From: Adhaeretor mobilis
Lineage (GTDB): Bacteria; Planctomycetota; Planctomycetia; Pirellulales; Lacipirellulaceae
DNA length: 64,000 nucleotides
Direction of reading: 5' to 3'
Assembly: GCF_007741515.1 (NCBI RefSeq)
Contig: NZ_CP036263.1
Span: forward strand, 2,667,501-2,731,500
Shown: piece after piece, positions 36,366 through 44,786 of the stretch
Layout of the letters: the number at the start of each line of letters is the position of its first letter
Numbering within the stretch: the first letter of the stretch is position 1
The notes under the pieces: generated by a model
What the model was told of the DNA's origin: nothing
Databases searched by the model: none
What the model saw: the letters and a program-made list of their open reading frames with translations, nothing else
Position numbers and translations under genes: made by a program

Positions 36366-36773
36366 ATGAGCACGGAAGAGAGCACCTTCGATACCTCCAG
36401 ACGACGCTTGCTGATTGTTGACGACAACGTAGCGCTGGTTCGGGTAACTCAGTTTGCCTTCGATAGGGCTGGCTTTGCTACGCAAACCGCGGTTAACGGT
36501 GCGGATGCATTGGAGTTGGCACGTCAGGAAGTTTTCGATCTCGTCATTACCGATCAGCAGATGCCGGTCATGTCGGGAACGGAACTTTGCGCGAATCTTC
36601 GCTTGCTCGACAACTATCGCGACACGCCGATCGTCATGCTAACGGCAAAAGGATTGGAAATGGAAATTGAACGGCTGAGGGAAGAGTTCGCTGTCCAAGC
36701 GCTCTTCCCAAAGCCATTCAGTCCTTCCGCAGTTGTCAGTGCGGTCGAGAAAATGCTTGCCGTTGCTGTCTAG
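36366..36773 (+). CDS. CheY-like response regulator receiver
   Basis: 135-residue stand-alone receiver domain with no output domain. The acidic pair is LIVDDN (D19, D20), the phosphoacceptor is D63 in LVITDQQMPVMSG, and the conserved Thr and Lys lie in IVMLTAKG and LFPKPFSP. It lies 35 bp after the pseudopilin and 56 bp before the histidine kinase, so the two are probable partners. A single-domain receiver in a pilus/secretion operon may act by protein contact, for example with the motor ATPase or the STAS protein, as CheY and PilG/PilH types do (inference). Confidence 0.93.
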   Translation: MSTEESTFDTSRRRLLIVDDNVALVRVTQFAFDRAGFATQTAVNGADALELARQEVFDLVITDQQMPVMSGTELCANLRLLDNYRDTPIVMLTAKGLEMEIERLREEFAVQALFPKPFSPSAVVSAVEKMLAVAV

Positions 36774-36829
36774 CCGAGGCGTTTTCTGCCTATTCATTAT
36801 CCATTTTGCTTGCCAACCGAGGGAGTGCT

Positions 36830-38689
36830 GTGATCAGTCAACGACAACATCTCGGTCTACCCCGGCAAGTGGTGGCCTGGTACCTGTTCTTCTGCCTTGC
36901 GGCAGTTTGTTGGTTGGCGACCGGACTGCTTGATGCAGCGCACGGCGTCGTTACCAAACGCAACGCTACGGTAGCCATTGCACGATTGCATCGTTCCGTC
37001 GCTGCTATCGAAACAGCGCATCGCGCGAACGAACAGCAGCCAGACCCCTGGTCGGGTATGCAAGGCTACTTAGCTCAGTTGCGTGGCGAAGGAAGATTCG
37101 TCTATTGCTCGTTGCTAGATCTCGAAGGCAAATCGATTGCTGATACCCGCGAAGATCGTATTGGGCAGTTTGCAGTCGAGCTCGCAGGCACCCCGGTTGA
37201 AGAGGCAGGCGTTTGGGGCGTGCATGCGTTGCAGCCGTCTGGCGTCGATTTGACCGAATATCGGATTCCGCTGAATCACGGTGGCGAGCAATTCGCAACG
37301 CTTTCGGCAGCTGTTCAGTCAGACAGCTCGTTGGCATCCATAGTAGAAACCATCAGTGCGGCCCCTAGCGCGGTTGTGCTGCCTTTGCTTCTGATCGTCG
37401 TCGGGGGTGTCCTGTTGGGTCGCCTCACTCGATCCGCTGCGACAGTCGAGACTCAACTTAGCGAGATTGCCCAACTTCCGGCTGGGGAGCCTCCGGAAAT
37501 GTTCACCGTACCACCGGGGGACCTTGCTGCCCTCGGTTGGAATCGCGTGGTCGGGCACTTAGACAGCGTTCTGCAACAGCGAAAGACCGGTACTCTCGAT
37601 GAGCGGATTGCTGCCTTGGCATCCGGCAATTCGAACGACCAACTGGCAGAAGCACTCGGTTCACTAAGTGAAGGAATCGCGTTGACCGATATGGAGGGTC
37701 GACTGAGATTTGCTAATGCAGCCCTTGCGGCACTGCTCGACACCGATGAAAAGGCCGCGAAAGACATTGAATTTGAAAAACACTTGCTGAACTGTGTTGA
37801 TCAGCTATCCGACACAGAAGTTTTCTCTGAGGAGAATGACCGTCGTCTCGTCACTACGGAAGCGACACGCGAGGTGAACGGCAAAACGCATATCCTGCGT
37901 GTGGTTCGTCAGCCTAATAGAAGCGGGCAGGAGAGCGGGCATGTGTGGACACTTCGTGATATCACCCAACAGAAGCTTGCAGAGCAGACGCGAGACCGTT
38001 TTCTCGACGCTGCCACTCATGAGCTTCGCACTCCGCTGTCCAACATCAAAGCGTACGCAGAGACTCTCGCTAGTGAAGATGAGCTAGAAGTTGAGAAACA
38101 AAAGGAGTTTTGCAACGTCATCAACAGCGAAGTCACACGGCTTTCCCGCTTCGTTGACGACTTGCTAAGCATCAGCAGCATGGAAGTCGGTTCGTTGAGT
38201 GTTGATTTACGACCCACGGAAATGGAACGCTTGTTTGAAGAAGTGTTAGACAAGGTGCGCCCGTTACTCGGTCAGAAAGGGCACACGCTTAATGTGCAAC
38301 TGCCTGAGAAGCTGGGGGAAATGAAAATAGATAAAGACAAAGTGGTGGCCGTGCTTGTAAACCTACTCGGCAATGCCGCCAAGTACACGCCCCGTGGCGG
38401 ACACATCGGGTTCAAGGTCAAGCGGGAAGAAGATGGGCTTCGCATCGCCGTGGAGGATACCGGTGTGGGGATTTCGGAGGCAGAAGCCAGTCAAGTGTTT
38501 GACAAATTCTTCCGCAGCGATGACCCGCGCGTCCAGGCTGAAACTGGTTCGGGCCTAGGTCTTTCACTGGCCCAAGAAGTCGCCCACATGCACGGTGGCG
38601 AGGTTACCTGTGAAAGCGTGTTGAACGAAGGAACTACCTTTACACTGCACTTGCCGGAGGGAAAGGAGGCCGCAAATGCTCGCCGTTGA
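36830..38689 (+). CDS. Membrane sensor histidine kinase with PAS domain
   Basis: 619-residue hybrid-free kinase. An N-terminal membrane helix (WYLFFCLAAVCWLATGLL) and a second near residue 190 (SAVVLPLLLIVVGGVLLG) enclose a periplasmic sensor domain with FVYCSLLDLEGKSIADTR. Then come a HAMP-like linker, a PAS domain (ALGSLSEGIALTDMEGRLRF), HisKA with H397 in DAATHELRTPLSNI, and the ATPase with NLLGNAAKYTP, EDTGVGIS and GSGLGLSLAQEV. The GTG start at 36830 with GAGGGAG just upstream is preferred over a TTG 24 nt earlier. Its end overlaps the STAS gene by 14 bp. The likely partner is the receiver just upstream. Confidence 0.93.
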   Translation: MISQRQHLGLPRQVVAWYLFFCLAAVCWLATGLLDAAHGVVTKRNATVAIARLHRSVAAIETAHRANEQQPDPWSGMQGYLAQLRGEGRFVYCSLLDLEGKSIADTREDRIGQFAVELAGTPVEEAGVWGVHALQPSGVDLTEYRIPLNHGGEQFATLSAAVQSDSSLASIVETISAAPSAVVLPLLLIVVGGVLLGRLTRSAATVETQLSEIAQLPAGEPPEMFTVPPGDLAALGWNRVVGHLDSVLQQRKTGTLDERIAALASGNSNDQLAEALGSLSEGIALTDMEGRLRFANAALAALLDTDEKAAKDIEFEKHLLNCVDQLSDTEVFSEENDRRLVTTEATREVNGKTHILRVVRQPNRSGQESGHVWTLRDITQQKLAEQTRDRFLDAATHELRTPLSNIKAYAETLASEDELEVEKQKEFCNVINSEVTRLSRFVDDLLSISSMEVGSLSVDLRPTEMERLFEEVLDKVRPLLGQKGHTLNVQLPEKLGEMKIDKDKVVAVLVNLLGNAAKYTPRGGHIGFKVKREEDGLRIAVEDTGVGISEAEASQVFDKFFRSDDPRVQAETGSGLGLSLAQEVAHMHGGEVTCESVLNEGTTFTLHLPEGKEAANARR

Positions 38690-39011
38690 GGTCCAAGGTG
38701 CCATCGATGTTATTGGTGTCGATGTTCCATTTGACAGCCATCTTGCAGAAGAATTCTCTGCGACGGTCGCTGATTGTTGCGCTGCTGGACAACCTTCGAT
38801 CGTACTCGATCTACAAAAAACTCCCCTCATCGACAGTGCAGGGCTTGAAGCTTTAATCGATGCGAAGAGAAAGGCCACTGCCCGCGGTGGCGTACTGAAG
38901 TTGAGCGGCCCCAACTCACTGTGTGCAGATATTCTTCATGTTAGTGGTGTAGGCGAGCAGTTCGAGATCTTTGAAACAGTAAAGAGTTCCGTCGGGAGTT
39001 TTGCCGGATGA
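38676..39011 (+). CDS. STAS-domain protein (anti-sigma factor antagonist type)
   Basis: 111-residue single STAS domain. The core motif TPLIDSAGLEALIDA holds S54 in the position phosphorylated in SpoIIAA/RsbV proteins, preceded by SIVLDLQ. Such proteins switch partners according to phosphorylation by an HPK or a serine kinase; no serine kinase or sigma factor gene is near. It overlaps the kinase gene by 14 bp and the GspE ATPase gene by 4 bp, so the three are translationally coupled. The context suggests it links kinase signalling to the secretion ATPase or to transcription (inference). Confidence 0.9.
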   Translation: MLAVEVQGAIDVIGVDVPFDSHLAEEFSATVADCCAAGQPSIVLDLQKTPLIDSAGLEALIDAKRKATARGGVLKLSGPNSLCADILHVSGVGEQFEIFETVKSSVGSFAG

Positions 39012-40777
39012 GCATTGCACTCCCCCCAGAGCCAGTCTCCCGCGATCTCGAAGACCTTGTGGTCTTGAGCCGGCAGGACCAAGAGCCCGTCGTGCGCGGT
39101 CCGTTAGGACAGCGCCTTATTTTGGCAAATTTGCTCGGGCACGACGAACTCGAAACCGCACTCAGTCACCAAGCCGAAAGCGGCAAGAAACTCGGCGAGA
39201 CCCTGCTGGAGCTAGGGTTTGTCTCTGACGAAGAACTACTCCCATTCATCGAAGCTCAACTCGGAGTTCCCGCCGTGCGGCTTCGTGACGGCTTGCTCGA
39301 TCCGGTGGCGGTACACATTCTGCCACGTTACTTGGCAGAACAGCTCAATGCGCTGGCATTGTTTCGTGTCCACGATGAGTTGATCCTGGCCACAGACGAT
39401 CCACAGGATCTACACGCAATCGATCAAGTGGAAGAGGCGACCGGGCTCACGGTTCGTCCCGTGTTTGCCTTTGGTCCTTCGATTACACGCTTCATCGGCC
39501 GTGCATATGAGGAAGACTTTCAGGTTGATGCAGTCACGGCCGACCTGGACGATGCTGCGCTAGAACTGCGCAGCGACGCTTCGGACGTCGACATCGCCTC
39601 AGTGAACGAGTTGGTCGATGGCAGCCCAATCATCAACCTCGTGAACTACTTGATGCTGCAGGCCGTTCGCAAAGGGGCCAGCGATATTCACATCGAACCG
39701 GGCAGTAAGTCTGCGACAGTTCGTTTTCGCATCGATGGCCAACTGGTGGAGATGCTGCGTCCTCGCCGTGATATCTATCCGGCGATCGTTTCGCGTATCA
39801 AAGTAATGGCTAGGCTGGACATTGCCGAGCATCGCCAACCGCAAGATGGCCGGTGTCAGGTAGTGGCCGAAGGAAAAGAAGTCGATCTGCGTATTTCAAC
39901 GCTGCCAACGGTCATGGGTGAAAAGGTTGTGATGCGTGTGCTCGACAAAGGGCGCCTCACCTTCGATCTCGACAAACTGGGCATCGGCTCAGGTTCGCTT
40001 AAAACTCTCAAAGGCTTGCTGAAAAAACCACATGGTCTGATGCTCGTCACGGGCCCTACTGGCAGCGGTAAAACCACAACGCTCTACTCCGCACTGGAAC
40101 TAATTAAGTCAGTTCACATCAACGCAGTCACGGTAGAAGATCCGGTTGAGTACCAAGTTGAGCAAGTCAATCAAGTGCAAGTCGATACAGCCCGGGGAGT
40201 AAGTTTCGCAGCTGCCCTGCGGTCGATCCTTCGCCAAGACCCAGATGTGATCATGGTCGGCGAAATCCGCGATGCCGAGACAGCGCAGGTTGCCGTACAA
40301 GCCGCTCTCACGGGGCATTTGGTTCTCAGCACTCTGCACACGAATGATAGCGCCGGTGCGATCACACGCATGCTTGATATGGGTGTAGAGAGTTACAAGC
40401 TTGCCGCCTCGCTGGTTGGTGTAATGGCCCAGCGTCTCGTGCGTACCATTTGTCCGCAATGTCGAAGTTCGCACTACGCATCAGCAGAGTACCTAGCGTC
40501 ACTGAACTACACAGGCGACACGCGTCGGAGCTTTGCCAAAGGTGAAGGTTGCCGCGAATGCTTTGATACCGGCTACCAAGGTCGAACGGGAATCTACGAA
40601 GTGCTGCCCGTCACGAGCGAATTCCGCCGCATGGTTGCCAACGATGAGAGTGTGGATGTGATTCGCAAATGGCGTGACGACCAAGGATTCGACTCCCTGT
40701 TAGACGGTGGTCTCCGTTTGGCAGGCCTTGAACAAACCAGTCTCGAAGAAGTCGCTCGTGTGGCGTTCTTTGATTAA
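39008..40777 (+). CDS. gspE: Secretion/pilus assembly ATPase (GspE/PilB family)
   Basis: 589-residue hexameric motor ATPase that drives pseudopilus or pilus assembly at the inner membrane. The N-terminal GspE domain is present (GETLLELGFVSDEELLPF). The core has Walker A GPTGSGKTT (K355), the Asp box around TVEDPVEYQ, Walker B MVGEIRDAETAQ and the His box LSTLHTNDSAG. A C-terminal zinc site is ICPQC ... GCREC, as in GspE and PilB, which distinguishes it from PilT retraction ATPases. It overlaps the STAS gene by 4 bp. No PilT-type ATPase is found nearby, so retraction is not expected from this locus. Confidence 0.95.
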   Translation: MSIALPPEPVSRDLEDLVVLSRQDQEPVVRGPLGQRLILANLLGHDELETALSHQAESGKKLGETLLELGFVSDEELLPFIEAQLGVPAVRLRDGLLDPVAVHILPRYLAEQLNALALFRVHDELILATDDPQDLHAIDQVEEATGLTVRPVFAFGPSITRFIGRAYEEDFQVDAVTADLDDAALELRSDASDVDIASVNELVDGSPIINLVNYLMLQAVRKGASDIHIEPGSKSATVRFRIDGQLVEMLRPRRDIYPAIVSRIKVMARLDIAEHRQPQDGRCQVVAEGKEVDLRISTLPTVMGEKVVMRVLDKGRLTFDLDKLGIGSGSLKTLKGLLKKPHGLMLVTGPTGSGKTTTLYSALELIKSVHINAVTVEDPVEYQVEQVNQVQVDTARGVSFAAALRSILRQDPDVIMVGEIRDAETAQVAVQAALTGHLVLSTLHTNDSAGAITRMLDMGVESYKLAASLVGVMAQRLVRTICPQCRSSHYASAEYLASLNYTGDTRRSFAKGEGCRECFDTGYQGRTGIYEVLPVTSEFRRMVANDESVDVIRKWRDDQGFDSLLDGGLRLAGLEQTSLEEVARVAFFD

Positions 40778-40803
40778 ATCAAACCTCTTGAACTACCAAT
40801 ACT

Positions 40804-41943
40804 ATGTCCTCAACTGCCGCAAGCACGCCGGATTGGATGACGAGCGAGTTCGCTCGCCCGACGCAGGCTGCGCGTAGCAAATCTACGCGCTGGGGTAAGC
40901 CTCGCGTAGCGAAGGCCGATTTAGCGGATTTTCTCGACCAATTGTCAATCATGTCTCGCTCGGGCATCGACCTCGCAACGGCCTTGGAGTCACTCACGAG
41001 TCAGTGTCAGAAACCGCAATTGGCTGAAGTGCTGGAGCGTGTCAGCCAAGCAATAGTTAGCGGCACCACTCTTTCGGATGCCTTAAAACAACACCCTAGT
41101 ATATTTGACAGTGCATTCGTTGCCACGGTATCTGCCGGTGAAGCCAGCGGTCGGATGTCGGAAGTGCTTACTCACCTAGCGGTCGTCTATCGCAGTGAAG
41201 TCCGTTTGCTGCGAACTATGAAATCGCTCATGACTTACCCGGTGCTGCTGTCAGCAGTTTCTTGTGGGGTCGTGGTTGCACTGGTGTTGTTCGTCTTGCC
41301 GCGTTTCGCCGGCATCTTCGAGCAGTACGACATGGTTTTGCCCGTGTTGACGCAAATGCTCATCAGCCTCGCTGACGGCCTACGAAGTCAATGGTGGCTA
41401 TGGTTGCCGTTACTGGCACTGTCCGTCGGCGGAGTATATGCATGGCTATCTACCGAGGTCGGCGCCCACTGGTGGAATCGTGTTTGCGTGAAGGTTCCCA
41501 TCCTCTCAGGAATTACCCAGCCGTTTTGTACCGGTCGCATCTGTCAGATGATCTCGCTGATGCTCACCAGCGGTGTGCCACTGGTTGAAGGTTTGCGGCT
41601 TACGGAGCAATCGATCAACAATCGAGAATACAAAGGCGTCTTGCGAGACATGACCGACGCGGTTGTAAATGGTCGCTCGTTGTCGAGCGTGCTCTCTGAG
41701 GCAGATATCTTCCCGCAATCGGCGCGTGATATGATTACTACCGCAGAAGGTTCTGGCAAGCTGGAGGAAGTCGCTTCGCTCTTGGGCTCTTACTACGAAG
41801 AAGAAGCAGAAGCCAAGATGCGCCAAGCGCTGCGTATTTTCGAACCGGCAATCACTGTCGTCATGGGAGCTGTCATAGCCTGCATTGTGCTGGCTGTGAT
41901 GCTGCCCGTGTTTGATCTCTCCAGCATCCGAAATCACCACTAA
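40804..41943 (+). CDS. gspF: Inner-membrane platform protein (GspF/PilC family)
   Basis: 379-residue platform that couples the ATPase to pilin extrusion. Two T2SSF domains are visible: DFLDQLSIMSRSGIDLATAL near the N-terminus and PFCTGRICQMISLMLTSGVP in the second half. The three membrane segments are VLLSAVSCGVVVALVLFVLP, LWLPLLALSVGGVYAWL and ITVVMGAVIACIVLAVMLP at the C-terminus. Repeated motifs VSAGEASGRM and TAEGSGKLEE are typical. It starts 26 bp after the ATPase gene and is followed by the PilM-like gene after 14 bp. Confidence 0.94.
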   Translation: MSSTAASTPDWMTSEFARPTQAARSKSTRWGKPRVAKADLADFLDQLSIMSRSGIDLATALESLTSQCQKPQLAEVLERVSQAIVSGTTLSDALKQHPSIFDSAFVATVSAGEASGRMSEVLTHLAVVYRSEVRLLRTMKSLMTYPVLLSAVSCGVVVALVLFVLPRFAGIFEQYDMVLPVLTQMLISLADGLRSQWWLWLPLLALSVGGVYAWLSTEVGAHWWNRVCVKVPILSGITQPFCTGRICQMISLMLTSGVPLVEGLRLTEQSINNREYKGVLRDMTDAVVNGRSLSSVLSEADIFPQSARDMITTAEGSGKLEEVASLLGSYYEEEAEAKMRQALRIFEPAITVVMGAVIACIVLAVMLPVFDLSSIRNHH

Positions 41944-41957
41944 TCAGAAGAACCCCC

Positions 41958-43031
41958 ATGTGGCTTCGACAAAAAACAGGATGGATTGGCGTTGATCTAG
42001 GCGGATCGAGTGTCAAGCTTGCGCAGCTGGTGTGGCGCGAGGGACGGCTAGTTATTGGCAGTTCAGCTATGGCCTCGCGCACCAAAGCATGGCTGCCCGA
42101 AGGAGGAGCTCGCCAAGTAAGCTTGGCCCCTGCTTCTTCCCATGCAGAATTACAAGAAGCAGCTCTACTTGGGCAGTCGTGGCAGGGCAAGTCTGCCGCC
42201 GCAGCCGTGTCGATGGCGGTCTGCGATAGCTATCAATCTCCCTTTCCTACAGAGGTTACCGATCACACCTTGCCCGATCAGGAATTTCAGAAATCGGCAC
42301 TCTATCCTTTGCAACTCCGTCAAGTTGGTTGGTGGCCGGTCTCCGTACACACCAAAATGCCGCCTCATGCTTTGGTCGTGACGCTACCGAAATCATGGTC
42401 GGAGCGAATTAGTACCGACCTGGGACAGCAGCGGTGGAGTTGTCGTGCCATCGATGTTCTACCATGGTGTTTCTCACGAGCCGTGGGCCTCATGCAAGCC
42501 GATGGAAAGCCAGCCCTAGCCCCACAAGGCTTACAGGCCGTTATCGATTGGGGTTATTGCAAGGCAACCTGTGTGCTGCTCCGAGACGGAATCCCGATTA
42601 TGGTCCGTACGCTCAAAGATGCGGGGTATTCTAACCTGTTCGATGCAGTGAGTTCTGAACTTGGGACAACGCCGTTAGAAACCCGACAGCTTCTGCACTC
42701 CTCCACTGTGGCTAGCGGAAACTCAACGAACTCGCCTGCAGAACAGGTTGTTAGGAGAATAGTCGATCCGCTCTTGAAGCGATTCGACAGAGAATTACTG
42801 CGAACCTTCGAGTATTGGAGTTCGCAAACACGTGGAGAAGTCATAGAACGCACCACCCTGTTCGGCGGTGGTTGCGCATTAGGTGGAATTGCTGGAAGAA
42901 TCGCCCAACTCACAAACGTACCGGCCGAGGAATGGACTTTCCCACGAGCTAAGGATAACGGCGCTGGTATTCCGGCGTTCATGTTCGGGGCAGCCCTAGG
43001 CATGTCGGCGCTTGCCTGGGAGCAGTCATGA
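41958..43031 (+). CDS. pilM: PilM-like actin-fold assembly protein
   Basis: 357-residue protein of the PilM/GspL-cytoplasmic type. The start WIGVDLGGSSVKLAQLVW is the phosphate-1 motif of the actin-like fold, AVIDWGYCKATCVLLRDG the second strand pair, and TTLFGGGCALGGIAGRIAQ the adenosine motif. It binds ATP by family analogy and forms a cytoplasmic ring under the alignment complex with PilN and PilO. It lacks membrane segments. Its end overlaps the PilN-like gene by 4 bp, consistent with stoichiometric synthesis. Divergent enough that I rely on motif order and context. Confidence 0.85.
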   Translation: MWLRQKTGWIGVDLGGSSVKLAQLVWREGRLVIGSSAMASRTKAWLPEGGARQVSLAPASSHAELQEAALLGQSWQGKSAAAAVSMAVCDSYQSPFPTEVTDHTLPDQEFQKSALYPLQLRQVGWWPVSVHTKMPPHALVVTLPKSWSERISTDLGQQRWSCRAIDVLPWCFSRAVGLMQADGKPALAPQGLQAVIDWGYCKATCVLLRDGIPIMVRTLKDAGYSNLFDAVSSELGTTPLETRQLLHSSTVASGNSTNSPAEQVVRRIVDPLLKRFDRELLRTFEYWSSQTRGEVIERTTLFGGGCALGGIAGRIAQLTNVPAEEWTFPRAKDNGAGIPAFMFGAALGMSALAWEQS

Positions 43032-43600
43032 ACAGATCTGTGAATCTCATGACCGATGCAGCGCTTCGCGACGTAACCATCCGCCGACACCGGCGGGTCT
43101 GGTTAGTTGTTCTGCCACTGCTCGTGGCAATCGTCGCAGTGCCTGTGGGGATGCGATGGAAAGAAGTCCGCCCCTTAGCCAATCAACGAGTAGCGCTTGA
43201 GCAACAGTATGAGCCAGCTCGACAAACGATTGTGGAGAACAAAAAGCTGAGTTCTCAGGTCAATCACTTGCTTACTGACGAGCGACTATCGATCTTGCTC
43301 TCAGAACAACGCCCCATATCCGCTCTATTAGGAGTCGTAAGCCATGCCGCGAGTGGCGAAGGAATGCAGGTGCGAGTTGAGCAATTTGATCTGCAAGAGC
43401 GCACCCCAGACGATACACTGCAAACCGGCCGCCGTGGCACCCTCCAACTACGTGGCTTGGCGGCTAGGGGTGAGGATGTGAGCCGCTTTGTCCAAGCCTT
43501 GCGTCAACCGCCATTTCAGTCGATACAGCTCGAAACCACCGAGAAAGTAAAGCTGCCTTCGTTCGATCTCGAATCCTTTTCCATTCGCTGTGAATACTAG
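43028..43600 (+). CDS. PilN/GspL-like alignment-complex protein
   Basis: 190-residue bitopic inner-membrane protein: a short cytoplasmic tail starting MNRSVNLMTD, one helix (WLVVLPLLVAIVAVPVGM), then a coiled coil and a ferredoxin-like periplasmic domain (SALLGVVSHAASGEGMQVRV ... QLRGLAARGEDVSRFVQAL). The N-terminal NLM stretch resembles the PilM-binding INL motif of PilN. It overlaps pilM upstream by 4 bp and the next gene by 11 bp. Confidence 0.82.
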   Translation: MNRSVNLMTDAALRDVTIRRHRRVWLVVLPLLVAIVAVPVGMRWKEVRPLANQRVALEQQYEPARQTIVENKKLSSQVNHLLTDERLSILLSEQRPISALLGVVSHAASGEGMQVRVEQFDLQERTPDDTLQTGRRGTLQLRGLAARGEDVSRFVQALRQPPFQSIQLETTEKVKLPSFDLESFSIRCEY

Positions 43601-44201
43601 AACGGTCACCTCGGATCAACTTATGCGACGTCAACTAAGATCACTCATCTGGACGGTTCACCTGATCGGTAGCCTCATTGCTGCCGTGACTTTGGTAGGG
43701 GTTTGGTATGGCGTGTATCAGCCTCTGAACGACCAAGCAGCGAGCGACGAAGTTCGCATCGCACAGCTCGAATCGCTGCTTGCACAGCCCAAAACATGGC
43801 AAGGCGAGAATAGTGAGCTACGACGGCAACATGTCAAATTGACCGGTGCCGTGGAACTTGCCAGTGAAAAGAGTGCGGGAGGAGCCCAAGACGATCTTTT
43901 CATCCGTGAAGCAGGCCAGCTAGCAGAGTCCCATCACCTAGAAGTACTCGACTGGAAACTTGGTGCAGATCGCCAAGTGGAACGGTTCACCGAAAGTTCC
44001 GTGCAGGGACACTTCCGCGGTAGCTTTGATAGCGTGTGCCGGTTCCTTGCCGCGATCAACCAAATGCCCCGAATTGCCAAAATGACCAAGCTCGCCCTGC
44101 ACTCAGACGGTAAATCTGGCGACTATCCGGTTTACGCAACATTTGCGTTGTACTCGTCCACCCAACGCAACGATACAAGAGAGAAGGGAGGCGCTCTGTG
44201 A
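43590..44201 (+). CDS. PilO/GspM-like alignment-complex protein
   Basis: 203-residue bitopic membrane protein with helix IWTVHLIGSLIAAVTLVGVW, a coiled coil (DEVRIAQLESLLAQ) and a ferredoxin-like domain (GSFDSVCRFLAAINQMPRIA), the PilO arrangement. The start is GTG at 43590, inside the end of the PilN-like gene (11-bp overlap). It would heterodimerise with the PilN-like protein in the periplasm. Confidence 0.82.
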   Translation: MNTRTVTSDQLMRRQLRSLIWTVHLIGSLIAAVTLVGVWYGVYQPLNDQAASDEVRIAQLESLLAQPKTWQGENSELRRQHVKLTGAVELASEKSAGGAQDDLFIREAGQLAESHHLEVLDWKLGADRQVERFTESSVQGHFRGSFDSVCRFLAAINQMPRIAKMTKLALHSDGKSGDYPVYATFALYSSTQRNDTREKGGAL

Positions 44202-44725
44202 GGCATGCTCACCGCAAGAAATCCAATCCAAGTAAAATCGGTGCCACCCCAGGCAAGCTAGCAGTCGTTGGTTTGCTGAGTATTGTGCTAATTTTTGTCG
44301 TATTCCGAGGGGCAGGCAAGAATTCCGCCGTTCGACCCAGAGCAGCCTTGGCAGCTTCAAGCCTGAGCGAAGTGGTCGTGAATCCTCAAGGATCGAAGCC
44401 TAGTGAAGAGAGGAAAGCGGACGTCGCACTATTTAAGGGAGACTGGCCTCAGATTGCGATCGACAACGTTGTTGCGTTCGATCCATTGGGAACCGTGCTT
44501 CCTGGAGACGACGAGCGTGCTGCACTGGCAGGTGGCCAGCAGGAAGACACCGAAGGAGATGCTACGTTAGCGGGAATCAAGGAATCAGGCAGTGCAATTG
44601 TACTTCTTTCTGGCGGTGAAAAAATCGCCCGCTATGGAACGCTAGAATTGCGAATCGGAGACAAAGTTGGTGATTATCGCGTTCGCGATATTTCATCCGA
44701 GGGAGTTGTTCTGTCAGAGCACTAA
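44198..44725 (+). CDS. PilP/GspC-like membrane protein
   Basis: 175 residues. A basic N-terminus (RHAHRKKSNPSKIG) precedes one membrane helix (LAVVGLLSIVLIFVVFRG). A linker and then a small beta domain follow (GSAIVLLSGGEKIARYGTL, then IGDKVGDYRVRDISSEGVVL), which matches the HR/PilP domain that contacts the secretin. GTG start at 44198 overlaps the upstream gene by 4 bp. Its place between the PilO-like gene and the secretin gene fits PilP or GspC exactly. Sequence alone is not decisive between the two. Confidence 0.78.
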   Translation: MRHAHRKKSNPSKIGATPGKLAVVGLLSIVLIFVVFRGAGKNSAVRPRAALAASSLSEVVVNPQGSKPSEERKADVALFKGDWPQIAIDNVVAFDPLGTVLPGDDERAALAGGQQEDTEGDATLAGIKESGSAIVLLSGGEKIARYGTLELRIGDKVGDYRVRDISSEGVVLSEH

Positions 44726-44786
44726 GCAGCCGTGGTGGCTGTGGACTGACTTTGGCAGTTTGGATTCGACTGAACAAGGATGGTTC